A stretch of DNA of 64,000 nt, taken from Sphingomonas sp. Leaf357 (GTDB lineage: Bacteria; Pseudomonadota; Alphaproteobacteria; Sphingomonadales; Sphingomonadaceae). The notes below the pieces were generated by a model. The model saw only the letters and a list, made by a program, of their open reading frames with translations, made no database searches and was not told where the DNA came from. Numbering within the stretch: position 1 is the first letter of the stretch; each line of letters begins with the position of its first letter. The position numbers and the translations under genes are program-made. Shown piece by piece: positions 7,804-16,744 of the stretch. The stretch lies in the NCBI RefSeq assembly GCF_001423845.1, contig NZ_LMPM01000001.1, positions 180,001 to 244,000 of the forward strand. The letters run 5' to 3'.

Positions 7804-8805
7804 ATGCGCTTCTTCTCAGACAATGCCGCCCCCGTGCATCCCGCCGTGCTGGACGCCCTTTCCTCCGCCAACACGCTCGACACCGCTTATGATGGCGACG
7901 GGTGGAGCAAGCAGCTCGACGGCCGCTTCTCGGACCTGTTCGAAACCGAGGTCCGCGCGCTGTGGGTGCCATCGGGCACCGCGGCCAATTGCCTCGCGCT
8001 CGCCGCGCTCTGCCCGCCTTATGGCGGCGTGGTCTGCCACCGCGACGCGCATATCCAGAACGACGAATGCGGCGCGCCGGAATTCTACACCCATGGCGCC
8101 AAGCTGATGCTCGGCGAGGGCGACGGTGCGAAGCTGACGCCGGACAGCATCCGCAAGGTGATCGACGCCATCGCCAACGACGTGCACCGCGTCCAGCCGC
8201 ATGCCATCTCGATCACCAACGCGACCGAATATGGCTGCGTCTACGCCCCCGCCGAGGTCGCCGCGATCGGCGCATTGGCGAAGGACCGCAGCCTGGGGCT
8301 ACACATGGACGGTGCGCGGTTCGCCAATGCGGTCGCGTATCTGGGCTGCTCGCCCGCCGACATTACTTGGCGCGCGGGCGTGGACGTGCTGAGCTTCGGC
8401 TTCGTCAAGAATGGCGGGATGAGCGCGGAGGCCTTGATCTTCTTCAAGCGCGATCTGGCCGACGCCACGCCGATGCGCCGCAAGCGCGCCGGCCTGCTGC
8501 TGTCCAAGGGCCGCTATCTCGCGGCGCAGTTGCTCGCGATGCTGGACGGCGATCTGTGGCTCGACACCGCCCGCGCCGCCAATGCCGGCGCGGCGTTGCT
8601 CGCCGAGGCCGCCGGCGACCGCCTGCTCCACCCGGTCCAGGCCAACGAGGTGTTCCTGCGCGTCACCGCCGCCGAAGCCGCCGCGCTGCGCGCCAGGGGG
8701 TTCGATTTCTACGACTGGGCCGACGGCGAAGCTCGGCTCGTCACGTCCTGGGACCAGCAAGCGGATGCGATCCGCCCCCTGGCGGAGGCGATCGCCGCAC
8801 TCTAG
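7804..8805 (+). CDS. ltaE: Low-specificity L-threonine aldolase
   Basis: A 333-residue PLP-dependent enzyme of fold type I that cleaves L-threonine (and allo-threonine) to glycine and acetaldehyde in the cytoplasm. Family features seen: SDNAAPVHP at the N-terminus, WVPSGTAANCLAL near 65 (phosphate loop), LHMDGARFANAVAY near 163 and the SFGFVKNGG stretch near 198 with the likely Schiff-base lysine. In-frame starts at TTG 7768, ATG 7792 and ATG 7804; the last gives MRFFSDN, the usual family start. The 3' end overlaps the convergent PepSY gene by 65 bp. Confidence 0.92.
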   Translation: MRFFSDNAAPVHPAVLDALSSANTLDTAYDGDGWSKQLDGRFSDLFETEVRALWVPSGTAANCLALAALCPPYGGVVCHRDAHIQNDECGAPEFYTHGAKLMLGEGDGAKLTPDSIRKVIDAIANDVHRVQPHAISITNATEYGCVYAPAEVAAIGALAKDRSLGLHMDGARFANAVAYLGCSPADITWRAGVDVLSFGFVKNGGMSAEALIFFKRDLADATPMRRKRAGLLLSKGRYLAAQLLAMLDGDLWLDTARAANAGAALLAEAAGDRLLHPVQANEVFLRVTAAEAAALRARGFDFYDWADGEARLVTSWDQQADAIRPLAEAIAAL

Positions 8806-10255
8806 CATCGGACACCGGCGCGGCCCGTCCCCGGATGACAAGTCCGGCCGAAGCAAGCGCCAGCGCACAGAGATCGATCGCGACGATCGGCCAGGCCGGC
8901 AGCCAGAAGATCGCCAAGTGCAGCACCGCCGTCGCCAAGACCGACAGCAAGGCGGCCTGCTGGAGTCGATGGCGTGCGGGCCAGGACGGATGCACGGCGG
9001 CAATCGCCAGCCCGGCAACGAGCAGGCCCCAGAAACTCCAGACCAGCGGAGCGTCCGGCCCGACGATGGCCCGCAGCCAGATCGAGGCGACCAACAGCAG
9101 CGGCGTGCCCCAGATCACCACTTCCCAGCACGCGGCGAGGCGATCGCCGCCCAGACCGCGACGACGGCGCTTCTGTAGCCATAAGGTGGTGCCCGTCGCG
9201 GTGACGACGCACAAGCCGAGCCCGAGCAGCATATAGGCCAGCTCGATCGCGAGCCCGCCATAATTGCCGAAGTGGAGGTTGTAGGCGGAGGCGGCGGCCT
9301 GCTGCCCCAGCGCACCGTCGGACAGGCCGGTCGCACCGCGCCACTGCCCGCGTGCGTCGAACGCATAGGTCTCGCCATAGATCAGGCGGCGGGGATGTTC
9401 GGCGATGATCTGCACGTGCTGGCCACGCGTGCCGGGATCGTGGACGATCACGTAGGTGGGCACGGCATAGGGTACGCGCGTCGCCAGCGTGCGCAACGCC
9501 GCCGCAATGTCCGGCGACGGCGCGCCAGACGGATCCGGCTTGGGTTCGTGCCCGAAGATCGGGGCGTAGATCTTCGCCGCGTCGCCGCCGGTATAGGCCT
9601 TGGCCAGTACGCTGAATCCGACGCTGCCCAGCCCGATGAACGCCCCGGTCAAGGCGACGGCCAATACGAACGGCAGGGTCCACACGCCGAGCCGGTTGTG
9701 CCAATCGGCACGGGCGATCTGCGCATCGTGGCGGGTGCGCAACCGGAAGGCGTCGCGCAGGATACGGGGATGCGCCAGGACGCCGGTGACCACCAGTGCG
9801 CTCAACGCGACGCCCAACGCGCCCACGACGATCAGCCCCAGCGTGCTGGGCAAATGCAGATATTCGTGCAGGCCGATGACGAATTCGGTCCAGGCGTGTG
9901 CCTCGCGCCCGACGATGCGCCCCGCCCCATCGACATATTGGCCGCCATGATCGGTCGTCACGACCGCACGGGGCAGGTCGCCGGTCGGCATGCGGATGTA
10001 GAGGTGCGTGGTTCTGGTCTTGCCTCGCTCCGACGCTAGGACGGTACCCATCGCCGCCTGCGCCCCTTCAGGCGACAAGGTCTCGGTCTCGGCGATGGCC
10101 GGCTGCTCCCAGCGTTGCCAGCGATCGTGGATCACGATCAGCGTGCCGGTCAGGGCGATGATGTACAGCAGGGCGCTGGCGAGCAGGCCGATCGCGGCAT
10201 GCCCGCCGAGCGCGCGCTGCACCAAAGTGGCGAGCGGGCGAGACTTCGTGGTCAT
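8741..10255 (-). CDS. PepSY-associated transmembrane protein of an iron-uptake operon
   Basis: A 504-residue inner-membrane protein with the PepSY_TM arrangement: one helix after a short N-terminus (LLASALLYIIALTGTLIVIHD), a periplasmic region, a HEYLHLP motif before the second helix, WHNRLGVWTLPFVLAVALTG, and further C-terminal helices. Such proteins accompany siderophore receptors and some act in ferric-siderophore reduction. The ATG at 10255 overlaps the preceding stop (ATGA), indicating translational coupling; an upstream in-frame extension is ruled out by this. The last 22 codons run into the 3' end of the threonine aldolase gene on the other strand and are proline/arginine-rich, so the original stop may have been lost. 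Confidence 0.85.
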   Translation of the reverse strand: MTTKSRPLATLVQRALGGHAAIGLLASALLYIIALTGTLIVIHDRWQRWEQPAIAETETLSPEGAQAAMGTVLASERGKTRTTHLYIRMPTGDLPRAVVTTDHGGQYVDGAGRIVGREAHAWTEFVIGLHEYLHLPSTLGLIVVGALGVALSALVVTGVLAHPRILRDAFRLRTRHDAQIARADWHNRLGVWTLPFVLAVALTGAFIGLGSVGFSVLAKAYTGGDAAKIYAPIFGHEPKPDPSGAPSPDIAAALRTLATRVPYAVPTYVIVHDPGTRGQHVQIIAEHPRRLIYGETYAFDARGQWRGATGLSDGALGQQAAASAYNLHFGNYGGLAIELAYMLLGLGLCVVTATGTTLWLQKRRRRGLGGDRLAACWEVVIWGTPLLLVASIWLRAIVGPDAPLVWSFWGLLVAGLAIAAVHPSWPARHRLQQAALLSVLATAVLHLAIFWLPAWPIVAIDLCALALASAGLVIRGRAAPVSDARVRRSPPPGGGSHPLAGPRT

Positions 10256-10794
10256 GATACGCTCCACAGGATCGTGCCGAGCAGCGCGGCGGCAATCGGC
10301 GGGACGGCCATCCTCGCGGCATTGGCACGGGTCATCTGGATCGCCATGACGATCGTCCACAGGATCGGTTGCAGGAAGACGGTCAACACGGTCGCGTCGG
10401 CATCACCCATCCCGCCCCGCCGCGCCAGCGCCTGCGCGCCGAACGCGAGCCATTGCGCGGCGACGAACCCGACCGGCACGACGAGTGCGAAGACCGCCAT
10501 GCGGCGGGCGATGTCGGACCAGCGCCGGGGAATCGCGATCGACGGTGCCTCCCGCGGCGCACGGCGCGCCTTCGCAGGCGATCGCCATCCGGCGTACAGC
10601 ACCATGGTCAACGCCACCGCGATGCCCGCGACCATGCCGACCGCAAGGCCCCAGGCACCATCGCGCGCCGTGAGAAGAGCGAGACCGATGGCCGCCAGAC
10701 CCCAGCCGGTAGCGGCGATTGCGCGCCGGCCGGCCCAGCCGATCCGGATCAGCATCATCGCCGCGGCAACGATGGCGAGGAGAAGCCCCACCAT
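10252..10794 (-). CDS. Unknown 180-aa membrane protein between siderophore receptor and PepSY gene
   Basis: The protein has five or so hydrophobic segments, a basic cytoplasmic stretch in the middle (RSPAKARRAPREAPS near 72-86) and a conserved-looking C-terminal LQPILWTIVMAIQMT. I do not recognise a family; position resembles that of DUF3649/DUF3325 proteins in other siderophore operons, but length and sequence do not clearly match. Start and stop overlap the neighbours (TGATG with the receptor, ATGA with PepSY), so all three are very likely translated together and serve the same iron uptake task. Confidence 0.7.
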   Translation of the reverse strand: MVGLLLAIVAAAMMLIRIGWAGRRAIAATGWGLAAIGLALLTARDGAWGLAVGMVAGIAVALTMVLYAGWRSPAKARRAPREAPSIAIPRRWSDIARRMAVFALVVPVGFVAAQWLAFGAQALARRGGMGDADATVLTVFLQPILWTIVMAIQMTRANAARMAVPPIAAALLGTILWSVS

Positions 10795-12908
10795 CAGTAT
10801 CGCACGGTCACCGTGCCGAGGATCGAACGAGGCGCGCTATAATAACCCTGGTCGTAGTTCAGCGCGCCGAGATATTTGGCGTTGGTTACGTTCTTCAGAT
10901 TCGCGCCGACCGAAAGATGGTCGGTGATCGCGTAGCGGCCGAACAGGTCTAGCGCGGCATAAGCGTCCTGCGTGATGCGCACCTGCTGGCCGGTCGTGGA
11001 CGACACCACCCCGGTCGGCTCGAGATACATGCGGCTCTGATACTGGAGCGACGCACCCACTTTCAGCGCGGCGAACGATGGCGGGGCATAACTGACGTTC
11101 AGGCGCGCGGTGTTGCGCGGCACGAAGGTACGCGCCGGCTGGCCGTCCTCGCCACGGATGCGCATGATGGTGTATCCGCCGGTTGCCTGAAGGCCGGGAG
11201 CAAGCTGTCCGCTCATCTCCACTTCGATGCCCTGCGATGTCGCGTCCACGCCGCGATAGATGGTCCGGCCGAGTACGGAATCGAAACCGGCCGCTTCCGC
11301 AGTGTTCTTCTGTCGTGCCTGGAAGATCGCGGCGCTCGCGTTCAGGCGGCCGCCGAACCATTCCCCCTTGACGCCCGCTTCGAGATTGTCGCCCTCGATT
11401 GGAGCGAGCAGGCGATTGTTGATGTCGAACTCCGATTGCGGATTGAAGATCGTCGCGAAGCTCGCATAGGCGCTGATGTTGGACGTCAGATCGTAGGTCG
11501 CGCCGACAAAGGGCAGAAACCGCTTCCGATCATAATCGGTCGGAGTGCCATAGGATGTGCCTACACTCAGCGCGCGGGTGTAGTTGCCGCCGATCATCAC
11601 TTTCAGCGGATCGGCAAGGTTTAGGCGGACGAGCCCGTATGCCGTTTCCCGGCGCGTGTGCGTATCGAGGCTCGGCGTGAAGGCGGGGAAGACGGGTTCG
11701 GGGAACGTACCGTCGAACAAGGTGGACGACAGCGGCAACCCGATGCCGACCTGCGAATAGTCATAGGCCGAACCCTGGGTGTATTTCTGCGCACCGCGAT
11801 TGACGCCGATCATTACATCATGCTCGCGTCCGAACAGTGACGCCTTGCCCGACACGTAGGCGTCGAGCGTCAGGTTGCGACCCTCGGCATCGAACGCCCC
11901 GGGATAGCTGAACACGCCGTTGCCGGTCGTGCGATCGGGATTGCCGTAGACGTAGAACAGTTTGTCCTGCTCGCTCACCGCGCGACGCAGCGCGCTGATC
12001 TTGGCGACCCAGCCATTGCCGAAGGTGTGCGTGATATCGCCGAATATCTGCCGATCGATCACGTTCCAGCCCGCCCATTCCGGACCCGTATTGGCGGATC
12101 GCGCCAAGTCGATCCGCGTGCCGTCGGTATAATAAAGCGGCAACGCCCCCCACATCGCGCCGGACGATTTGTGATCCTGGTGGCCATAGCCCGCGCTGAC
12201 GACCGTGTTCGGGCCAAGATCCGCCTCGACGATGCCGTATCCTGTCCAGCGGCGCACATGGTTGCGATCCAGATAACTGTCGGTATCGAGCAACGCGCCG
12301 ACCGCGCGGGCGCGCACGCTGCCGTCCCTGGTCAGCGGCACGCTGACGTCGCCCTCGAGACGGATATTGTCGAACGAGCCGTATTGCGCGCTGGCCGATG
12401 CCGCGAACGTCTTGGTCGGCCGCTTGCGCACGAAATTGACCACGGCGGACGGATTGCCGGTCGACGACAGCAGCCCGGGGGCGCCGCGTACGACCTCGAT
12501 ATGGTCGTAGGTCGCGGTGTCGATCGACCCGGTCTGGACTCCGAACGCGAACGGCAGACCGATGCCGTCGATCTGGAACGTCTGGATGTCGAACCCGCGC
12601 GCCGAGAAATAGAAGCGATCGGTTTCCTGCGCCTGCACGTTCACGCCCGGCACCGTGGCGAGCAGCGCATTGACGTCGTTGAGCTGAAAATCGTCGATCT
12701 GCGCCCGGGTGACGACGCTGACCGATTGCGGCGTCTCGCGCAGGCTGAGCGGCAAGCGGGTCGCGGTGCTTTGCGATTTGATGCCGTAATCTTCGCTGCC
12801 CTCGGTCCGCTGCGCCACCACGACGATATTTTCGTCACGTTGCGGGTCGGTATCTTCGACGCCGACAGGGCCTGCCGCAACGGCCAGCAACGCGAGAAAA
12901 GCGGTCAT
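10794..12908 (-). CDS. TonB-dependent siderophore receptor
   Basis: A 704-residue outer-membrane barrel of the FhuE/FoxA-like siderophore class. A short hydrophobic N-terminus without the usual basic residues precedes the mature part. The plug domain shows LRETPQSVSVVTRAQIDD near residue 56, IDGIGLPFAFG and EVVRGAPGLLSSTGNPSAVVNFVRKRP, the standard siderophore-receptor signature; the barrel ends in a terminal Tyr (TVTVRY). Expression is probably Fur-controlled because a Fur box lies 55-74 bp upstream. First gene of a three-gene operon with the membrane protein and PepSY protein. The siderophore is not identifiable from sequence. Confidence 0.93.
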   Translation of the reverse strand: MTAFLALLAVAAGPVGVEDTDPQRDENIVVVAQRTEGSEDYGIKSQSTATRLPLSLRETPQSVSVVTRAQIDDFQLNDVNALLATVPGVNVQAQETDRFYFSARGFDIQTFQIDGIGLPFAFGVQTGSIDTATYDHIEVVRGAPGLLSSTGNPSAVVNFVRKRPTKTFAASASAQYGSFDNIRLEGDVSVPLTRDGSVRARAVGALLDTDSYLDRNHVRRWTGYGIVEADLGPNTVVSAGYGHQDHKSSGAMWGALPLYYTDGTRIDLARSANTGPEWAGWNVIDRQIFGDITHTFGNGWVAKISALRRAVSEQDKLFYVYGNPDRTTGNGVFSYPGAFDAEGRNLTLDAYVSGKASLFGREHDVMIGVNRGAQKYTQGSAYDYSQVGIGLPLSSTLFDGTFPEPVFPAFTPSLDTHTRRETAYGLVRLNLADPLKVMIGGNYTRALSVGTSYGTPTDYDRKRFLPFVGATYDLTSNISAYASFATIFNPQSEFDINNRLLAPIEGDNLEAGVKGEWFGGRLNASAAIFQARQKNTAEAAGFDSVLGRTIYRGVDATSQGIEVEMSGQLAPGLQATGGYTIMRIRGEDGQPARTFVPRNTARLNVSYAPPSFAALKVGASLQYQSRMYLEPTGVVSSTTGQQVRITQDAYAALDLFGRYAITDHLSVGANLKNVTNAKYLGALNYDQGYYSAPRSILGTVTVRY

Positions 12909-12963
12909 CGATCGGGTATCCTATAATTGTGATACCGGCCCAATACCAAAACCGATCACTAAC

Positions 12964-12982
12964 GCAAATCATTATCATTAGC
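12964..12982. promoter_or_regulatory. Fur box
   Basis: GCAAATCATTATCATTAGC matches the 19-bp Fur consensus GATAATGATAATCATTATC at 15 of 19 positions when read on the reverse strand. It is 55 bp upstream of the siderophore receptor start. Confidence 0.75.
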
Positions 12983-13208
12983 TTCATCACCGTGCCCGAC
13001 GAGTGGTTAAAGCCGCAGCGGCTAAATGTCTGGAATTGCGTGATCCGGCTCGATCATCGGTCTGGCGGGTAAATGGCGATCGTTGGGACGTGACATCCCA
13101 TCACGGCTCTTTGGCCGACCGGGGACGCATAACGACCCGGGATGTGGGACACGAGCGCGGGAATCGAGCATCGATCGAGCACGATCAGCGAATCCAGCGC
13201 GACCGGCA
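12983..13208. other. Intergenic stretch, nothing recognised
   Basis: Between the Fur box and the tandem hairpins at 13209 I see no ORF with a ribosome-binding site and no repeat family member. It may carry promoter elements of the siderophore operon. Confidence 0.5.
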
Positions 13209-13255
13209 CTTCGGGATGGCCCGAAGGCACCGATCGCGTGAAAGGCGATCGGTGC
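13209..13255. terminator. Two adjacent perfect hairpins, probable terminator/mRNA stabiliser
   Basis: CTTCGGG-ATGG-CCCGAAG (13209-13226) abuts directly on an 11-bp stem, GCACCGATCGC, loop GTGAAAG, GCGATCGGTGC (13227-13255). They lie 80 bp after the stop of the minus-strand TonB receptor at 13336. No T-tract follows on either strand. Confidence 0.45.
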
Positions 13256-13335
13256 GCATCGCGGTCCGCGGTAACGGTCTGCTAAGCGACCGGATTCCGG
13301 CGAACGGCTTTACCCGACGAGGATAGTCGGTCCGC

Positions 13336-15624
13336 TCAGAACTTGAAGGCGGCGGAAATCCCCCATTCGCGCGGCCGCCCGTAGCTCGCCTCGGCCAGAC
13401 CGAACGCACTCGATACGTTGCCCGACACCAGATACAGCGTGTCGGTCAGGTTCGTTCCGAACACCGCCAGCGTGATATCCCGCCCCGGCAGCGTATAGGC
13501 CAGTCGCGCATTGAGCAGGCCGTAGCCATCATCGGTGATGATCGGCGAATTGGCGACATCATGATAGATGCGGCTGTACATCGTATAATCCAGCCGGAAC
13601 GTCAGATCGCTGCCGTCGGCCAGATCCTTGCGGATCTCGGCACCCGTATTGACCGTCCATTCGGGGGCCTTCACGAAGTGGCTGGCAAGCGTGATCGGCA
13701 AGATCTGCGTCGGCCCCAAGCCCTGCCCGACACTGGTATATTTGGCGTCGAGATATCCCACGCCGGCATTGAACGTGAACCAACGCGCCGGACGCATCAC
13801 CGTTTCGAACTCGAAGCCGTTGATGGTGCCCGCGGCGGCATTCGCCACGAAATTCGTCGGTGTCTGGTTCACCGTCAGCTGGATGTCCTTGTACTTCGAA
13901 TGGAACGCCGCGACGTTGGTGGTCAGCGTGCCGTCCAGCCATTGCGCCTTGATGCCCGCCTCGTAGGTCTTGAGCGTCTCCGGCGCATATTGCGTCACCT
14001 CCCCGGCATTATCCAGCGGGCGACCGTTGAACCCGCCCTGCTTGAACCCCTCCGAATAGGATGCGTAGATCAGCAGATCGCGGGAGGCCTTGAAGTTCAC
14101 GCCCAGGCGGGGCGTGAACTTCTCGAACGTCGCCGATTTCGTCACGTTGACGAACTCGACGAGATCGCGCTGCCGCACGTTGATCGACGTGAAGATCTTG
14201 CGATCGCTGGTATAGCGCGCGCCCAACGTGACGCTGAGCCGCGGCACGATCTCGAAATCGAGCTGGCCATATGCGGCCAGGCTGCGATTGTCGGTATAGT
14301 TGCGAATGAACACCGCCGGCGTGAACGGCCCGGCGGTGGCGAGCGGCGGCGACAGTCCGATCGCGAGATCGGCCGTCGCGATGTCCGACGCCTTTTCCTT
14401 GAAGTAGAAACCGCCCAGCACATACTTCATCCGGTCGCCGAAGGCGCTGCCGGTCAGCTGAAGCTCCTGGCTGAACTGCCACTGCTTGTCGCGGTTGGTG
14501 GTCTGGCGGAACACGAACGGCGAATTGTCACCGTCGCGCGTGAAATAGGCCTTCATGTGGCGATAGGCAGTGATCGATTTCAGCGTGGCGCCACCGATCT
14601 CGTAGCTCACCGTCCCCTGCGCGCCCCACAGGTCGAGGTCGTTGTCGTTCGGCCCGCCGGCCCAGGTCTCGAACGGGCTGGCGGTGATGAAGCTCGGGTT
14701 CAGCGTCGGCTGACCATTGGGCGCGATGATCCCGCGCGTCGGCGCGACGAAGCGGTTGTAATTGGTCAGGAACGGCGTGCCGGTGATACCGGGCGCGTTG
14801 CCCACCGCCAGCAGATCGGACGGGGCCGAGGTTTCGCGCGCCCGCGTGTAATCGCCACCGATATCGATCGTCAGCCCGCTGCCTTCGGGCTGGATGCGCA
14901 GCTTGGCGCGGACCATCTGCGCCGATCGGTCGCCCTGCGTGTCGCCGTCCAGCAGCCGCTTGACATACCCGTCGCGGTTGAGGCTCGCCGCGGAGATGCG
15001 CAGCCCCGCAAGCCCCGGCGCGATCGGGATATTGACCGCGCCCTTCACGTCGATCCGGTCGAAACGGCCATAGGTGCCCTCGAGCCGGCCCGAAAAGTCG
15101 TTCAAGTTCGGCGTGGCGGTGTTGATCAGCACCGCGCCGCCAATCGTGTTCTTGCCGAACAACGTGCCTTGCGGCCCGCGCAGCACCTGGACATTGTCGA
15201 TATCGACCGCGTCCATCACGCCACCGATCGACCGGGCATAATAGACGTCGTCGACATAGAAGCCGACGCCGGGATCGCTGAAGATCGCGAAGTCGTTCTG
15301 CCCCACGCCGCGCACGAACACGGTGGCGTTGTAATTGCCGCCCGACAGCGCCGCGGCACCGTCGAAGCGGATGTTCGGGGTGTATTTGGCGATCTCGTCG
15401 AGCGTGGCGACGTTGCGATCCGCCAGCGCCGCGCCACCGAAGGCGGTAACGGCGACGGGCACGTCCTGCAGACGTTCCGATGTGCGGCGCGCCGTGACCA
15501 GAATCTCGTTGCCCTCCGTCGCGGCGGCGTCCTCCGCTGCGGGCGGCGGCGCGTCCTGCGCGTGCGCCGCGCCGCCGAAGACCATGGCAATCGCGGCTGC
15601 GCCGCTGAACAATAGACCCCTCAT
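13336..15624 (-). CDS. TonB-dependent receptor (OMR family), MarR-linked
   Basis: A 762-residue outer-membrane receptor typical of sphingomonads. Signal peptide at residues 1-22 ending AHAQ; TonB-box-like EILVTARRTSERLQDVPVAV near 43; plug signature VLRGPQGTLFGKNTIGGAV near 150; beta-barrel with a terminal Phe (SAAFKF). This subclass is used for uptake of plant-derived aromatic or carbohydrate compounds and not only iron. Its ATG overlaps the TGA of the MarR gene (ATGA), so the regulator and receptor form a translationally coupled unit. Substrate unknown; a MarR partner favours a phenolic ligand. Confidence 0.93.
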   Translation of the reverse strand: MRGLLFSGAAAIAMVFGGAAHAQDAPPPAAEDAAATEGNEILVTARRTSERLQDVPVAVTAFGGAALADRNVATLDEIAKYTPNIRFDGAAALSGGNYNATVFVRGVGQNDFAIFSDPGVGFYVDDVYYARSIGGVMDAVDIDNVQVLRGPQGTLFGKNTIGGAVLINTATPNLNDFSGRLEGTYGRFDRIDVKGAVNIPIAPGLAGLRISAASLNRDGYVKRLLDGDTQGDRSAQMVRAKLRIQPEGSGLTIDIGGDYTRARETSAPSDLLAVGNAPGITGTPFLTNYNRFVAPTRGIIAPNGQPTLNPSFITASPFETWAGGPNDNDLDLWGAQGTVSYEIGGATLKSITAYRHMKAYFTRDGDNSPFVFRQTTNRDKQWQFSQELQLTGSAFGDRMKYVLGGFYFKEKASDIATADLAIGLSPPLATAGPFTPAVFIRNYTDNRSLAAYGQLDFEIVPRLSVTLGARYTSDRKIFTSINVRQRDLVEFVNVTKSATFEKFTPRLGVNFKASRDLLIYASYSEGFKQGGFNGRPLDNAGEVTQYAPETLKTYEAGIKAQWLDGTLTTNVAAFHSKYKDIQLTVNQTPTNFVANAAAGTINGFEFETVMRPARWFTFNAGVGYLDAKYTSVGQGLGPTQILPITLASHFVKAPEWTVNTGAEIRKDLADGSDLTFRLDYTMYSRIYHDVANSPIITDDGYGLLNARLAYTLPGRDITLAVFGTNLTDTLYLVSGNVSSAFGLAEASYGRPREWGISAAFKF

Positions 15625-16115
15625 TTCACCCTCCTGAGAATCGCTTGTGTTTTTGGTGGGACGCGCGGCGCGATCGCACCATGCGCCGCGCGGACCTTGG
15701 TCAGCAGGCGGAACAATTCCGCCCGTTCGTCCGGCGTCAGTGGATTGAAGAACTCGGCCTCATGGTCGGCGATCAACTGGGAGATCTCGGCGCGCAGGCG
15801 ACGACCGGCATCGGTCAGGTGCAGGGCGTTGCTGCGCCGGTCGCGACCGGGCCGACGCTCGACCGCGCCCAGCGCGACGAGACCGTTGACGGTCACCATG
15901 GTGCTGGCGCGGTTGATCCCCAGCACTTGGCCGAGTTCGGTCTGATCGCAGCCGGGATGAAGATCGATGAAGATCAGCGCGGTGGCGCGCCCCGGACGGA
16001 CGCCGAGCTTGGCCATCTCTTCGTGGAGGGCTTCCATCGACAGCATATCTGCGCGGCGCAGCTGATAGCCGATATGCCGCGCGACCTCGCCGATCTCGGC
16101 ATCCTCGTGCGGCAT
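15621..16115 (-). CDS. MarR family transcriptional regulator
   Basis: A 164-residue winged helix-turn-helix protein. The recognition region is DQTELGQVLGINRASTMVTV (residues 58-77), followed by the wing with the MarR signature GRDRRSNALHLTDAGR near 90-105. MarR proteins commonly sense phenolic compounds and release DNA when ligand-bound. The gene is followed with a 4-bp overlap by a TonB-dependent receptor, which is the obvious regulatory target along with itself. Confidence 0.92.
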   Translation of the reverse strand: MPHEDAEIGEVARHIGYQLRRADMLSMEALHEEMAKLGVRPGRATALIFIDLHPGCDQTELGQVLGINRASTMVTVNGLVALGAVERRPGRDRRSNALHLTDAGRRLRAEISQLIADHEAEFFNPLTPDERAELFRLLTKVRAAHGAIAPRVPPKTQAILRRVK

Positions 16116-16464
16116 GCTGTCTCCCCCGATTTATCGTCAGCGTTTTCGCTGTCGAGATATTGTATGTCTGACGTATAGTTATGGCAAGCAGCAATTTTGC
16201 CGGGTACTGGGCCGAGTGTGATGATGAAGAGGTGGAGGCTTGATGACGCCTCTCGGCAGATGCCTAGGTCGGATCAAGAGTCTCTAGGTCGCGGGGAGTC
16301 AGTCGACCAACAGCCACGGGTTCGCGCCGGCGTGGCGACGCTCTCGGACATAACGACCTATCCGGGCTGGACAGGAAGGCTTGCCGACAGGATTTTCTAA
16401 GTATCTATGAGCCGCCCGAACTCGGGCTGCTAATTAGCCAGTCTTCCGTGATGAAACGGAAAAA
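16116..16464. other. Intergenic region between marR-type gene and tRNA-Thr
   Basis: No supported gene. It includes the MarR promoter region (AT-rich near 16140-16190) and a small hairpin GCCCG-AACT-CGGGC at about 16415-16428, downstream of the tRNA on its strand and possibly its terminator, though without a T-run. Confidence 0.4.
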
Positions 16465-16539
<75 letters not shown>

Positions 16540-16606
16540 ATTTCCACTTTGCGGCGGAAGCGGCCTAAGAGACGAGGGCGGCGTGAATGTCAAGGCGAAG
16601 ACGGCA

Positions 16607-16744
16607 ATGAATCAGCAGAACGACAAAGCGGAGCGGCTGGCGGCGGCGCTGCGCGAGAACCTCAGGCGGCGCAAGGCGCAGGCGCGCGGCGCCGACGCGC
16701 CCCCGCCCAGTCAGCCGCCGGAGGACGATCCGGTCAAGCGATAG
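16607..16744 (+). CDS. Small hydrophilic protein (45 aa)
   Basis: A 45-residue ORF beginning MNQQNDKAERLAAALRENLRRRK: an amphipathic, highly charged helix, then a proline-rich acidic tail ending in DDPVKR. Codon choice is typical of the surrounding genes. An in-frame GTG at 16583 has GAGGG six bases upstream and would add eight residues. The stop lies 11 bp inside the 3' end of the convergent aminopeptidase gene. No function recognised; similar short charged proteins are common in sphingomonads, from memory only. Confidence 0.6.
   Translation: MNQQNDKAERLAAALRENLRRRKAQARGADAPPPSQPPEDDPVKR

Noticed and set aside
13561..15615. 684-codon open frame antisense to the MarR-linked TonB receptor
   Set aside because: Translation is His/Arg/Asp-rich without motifs and mirrors a clear receptor on the other strand; a product of GC-rich third positions.
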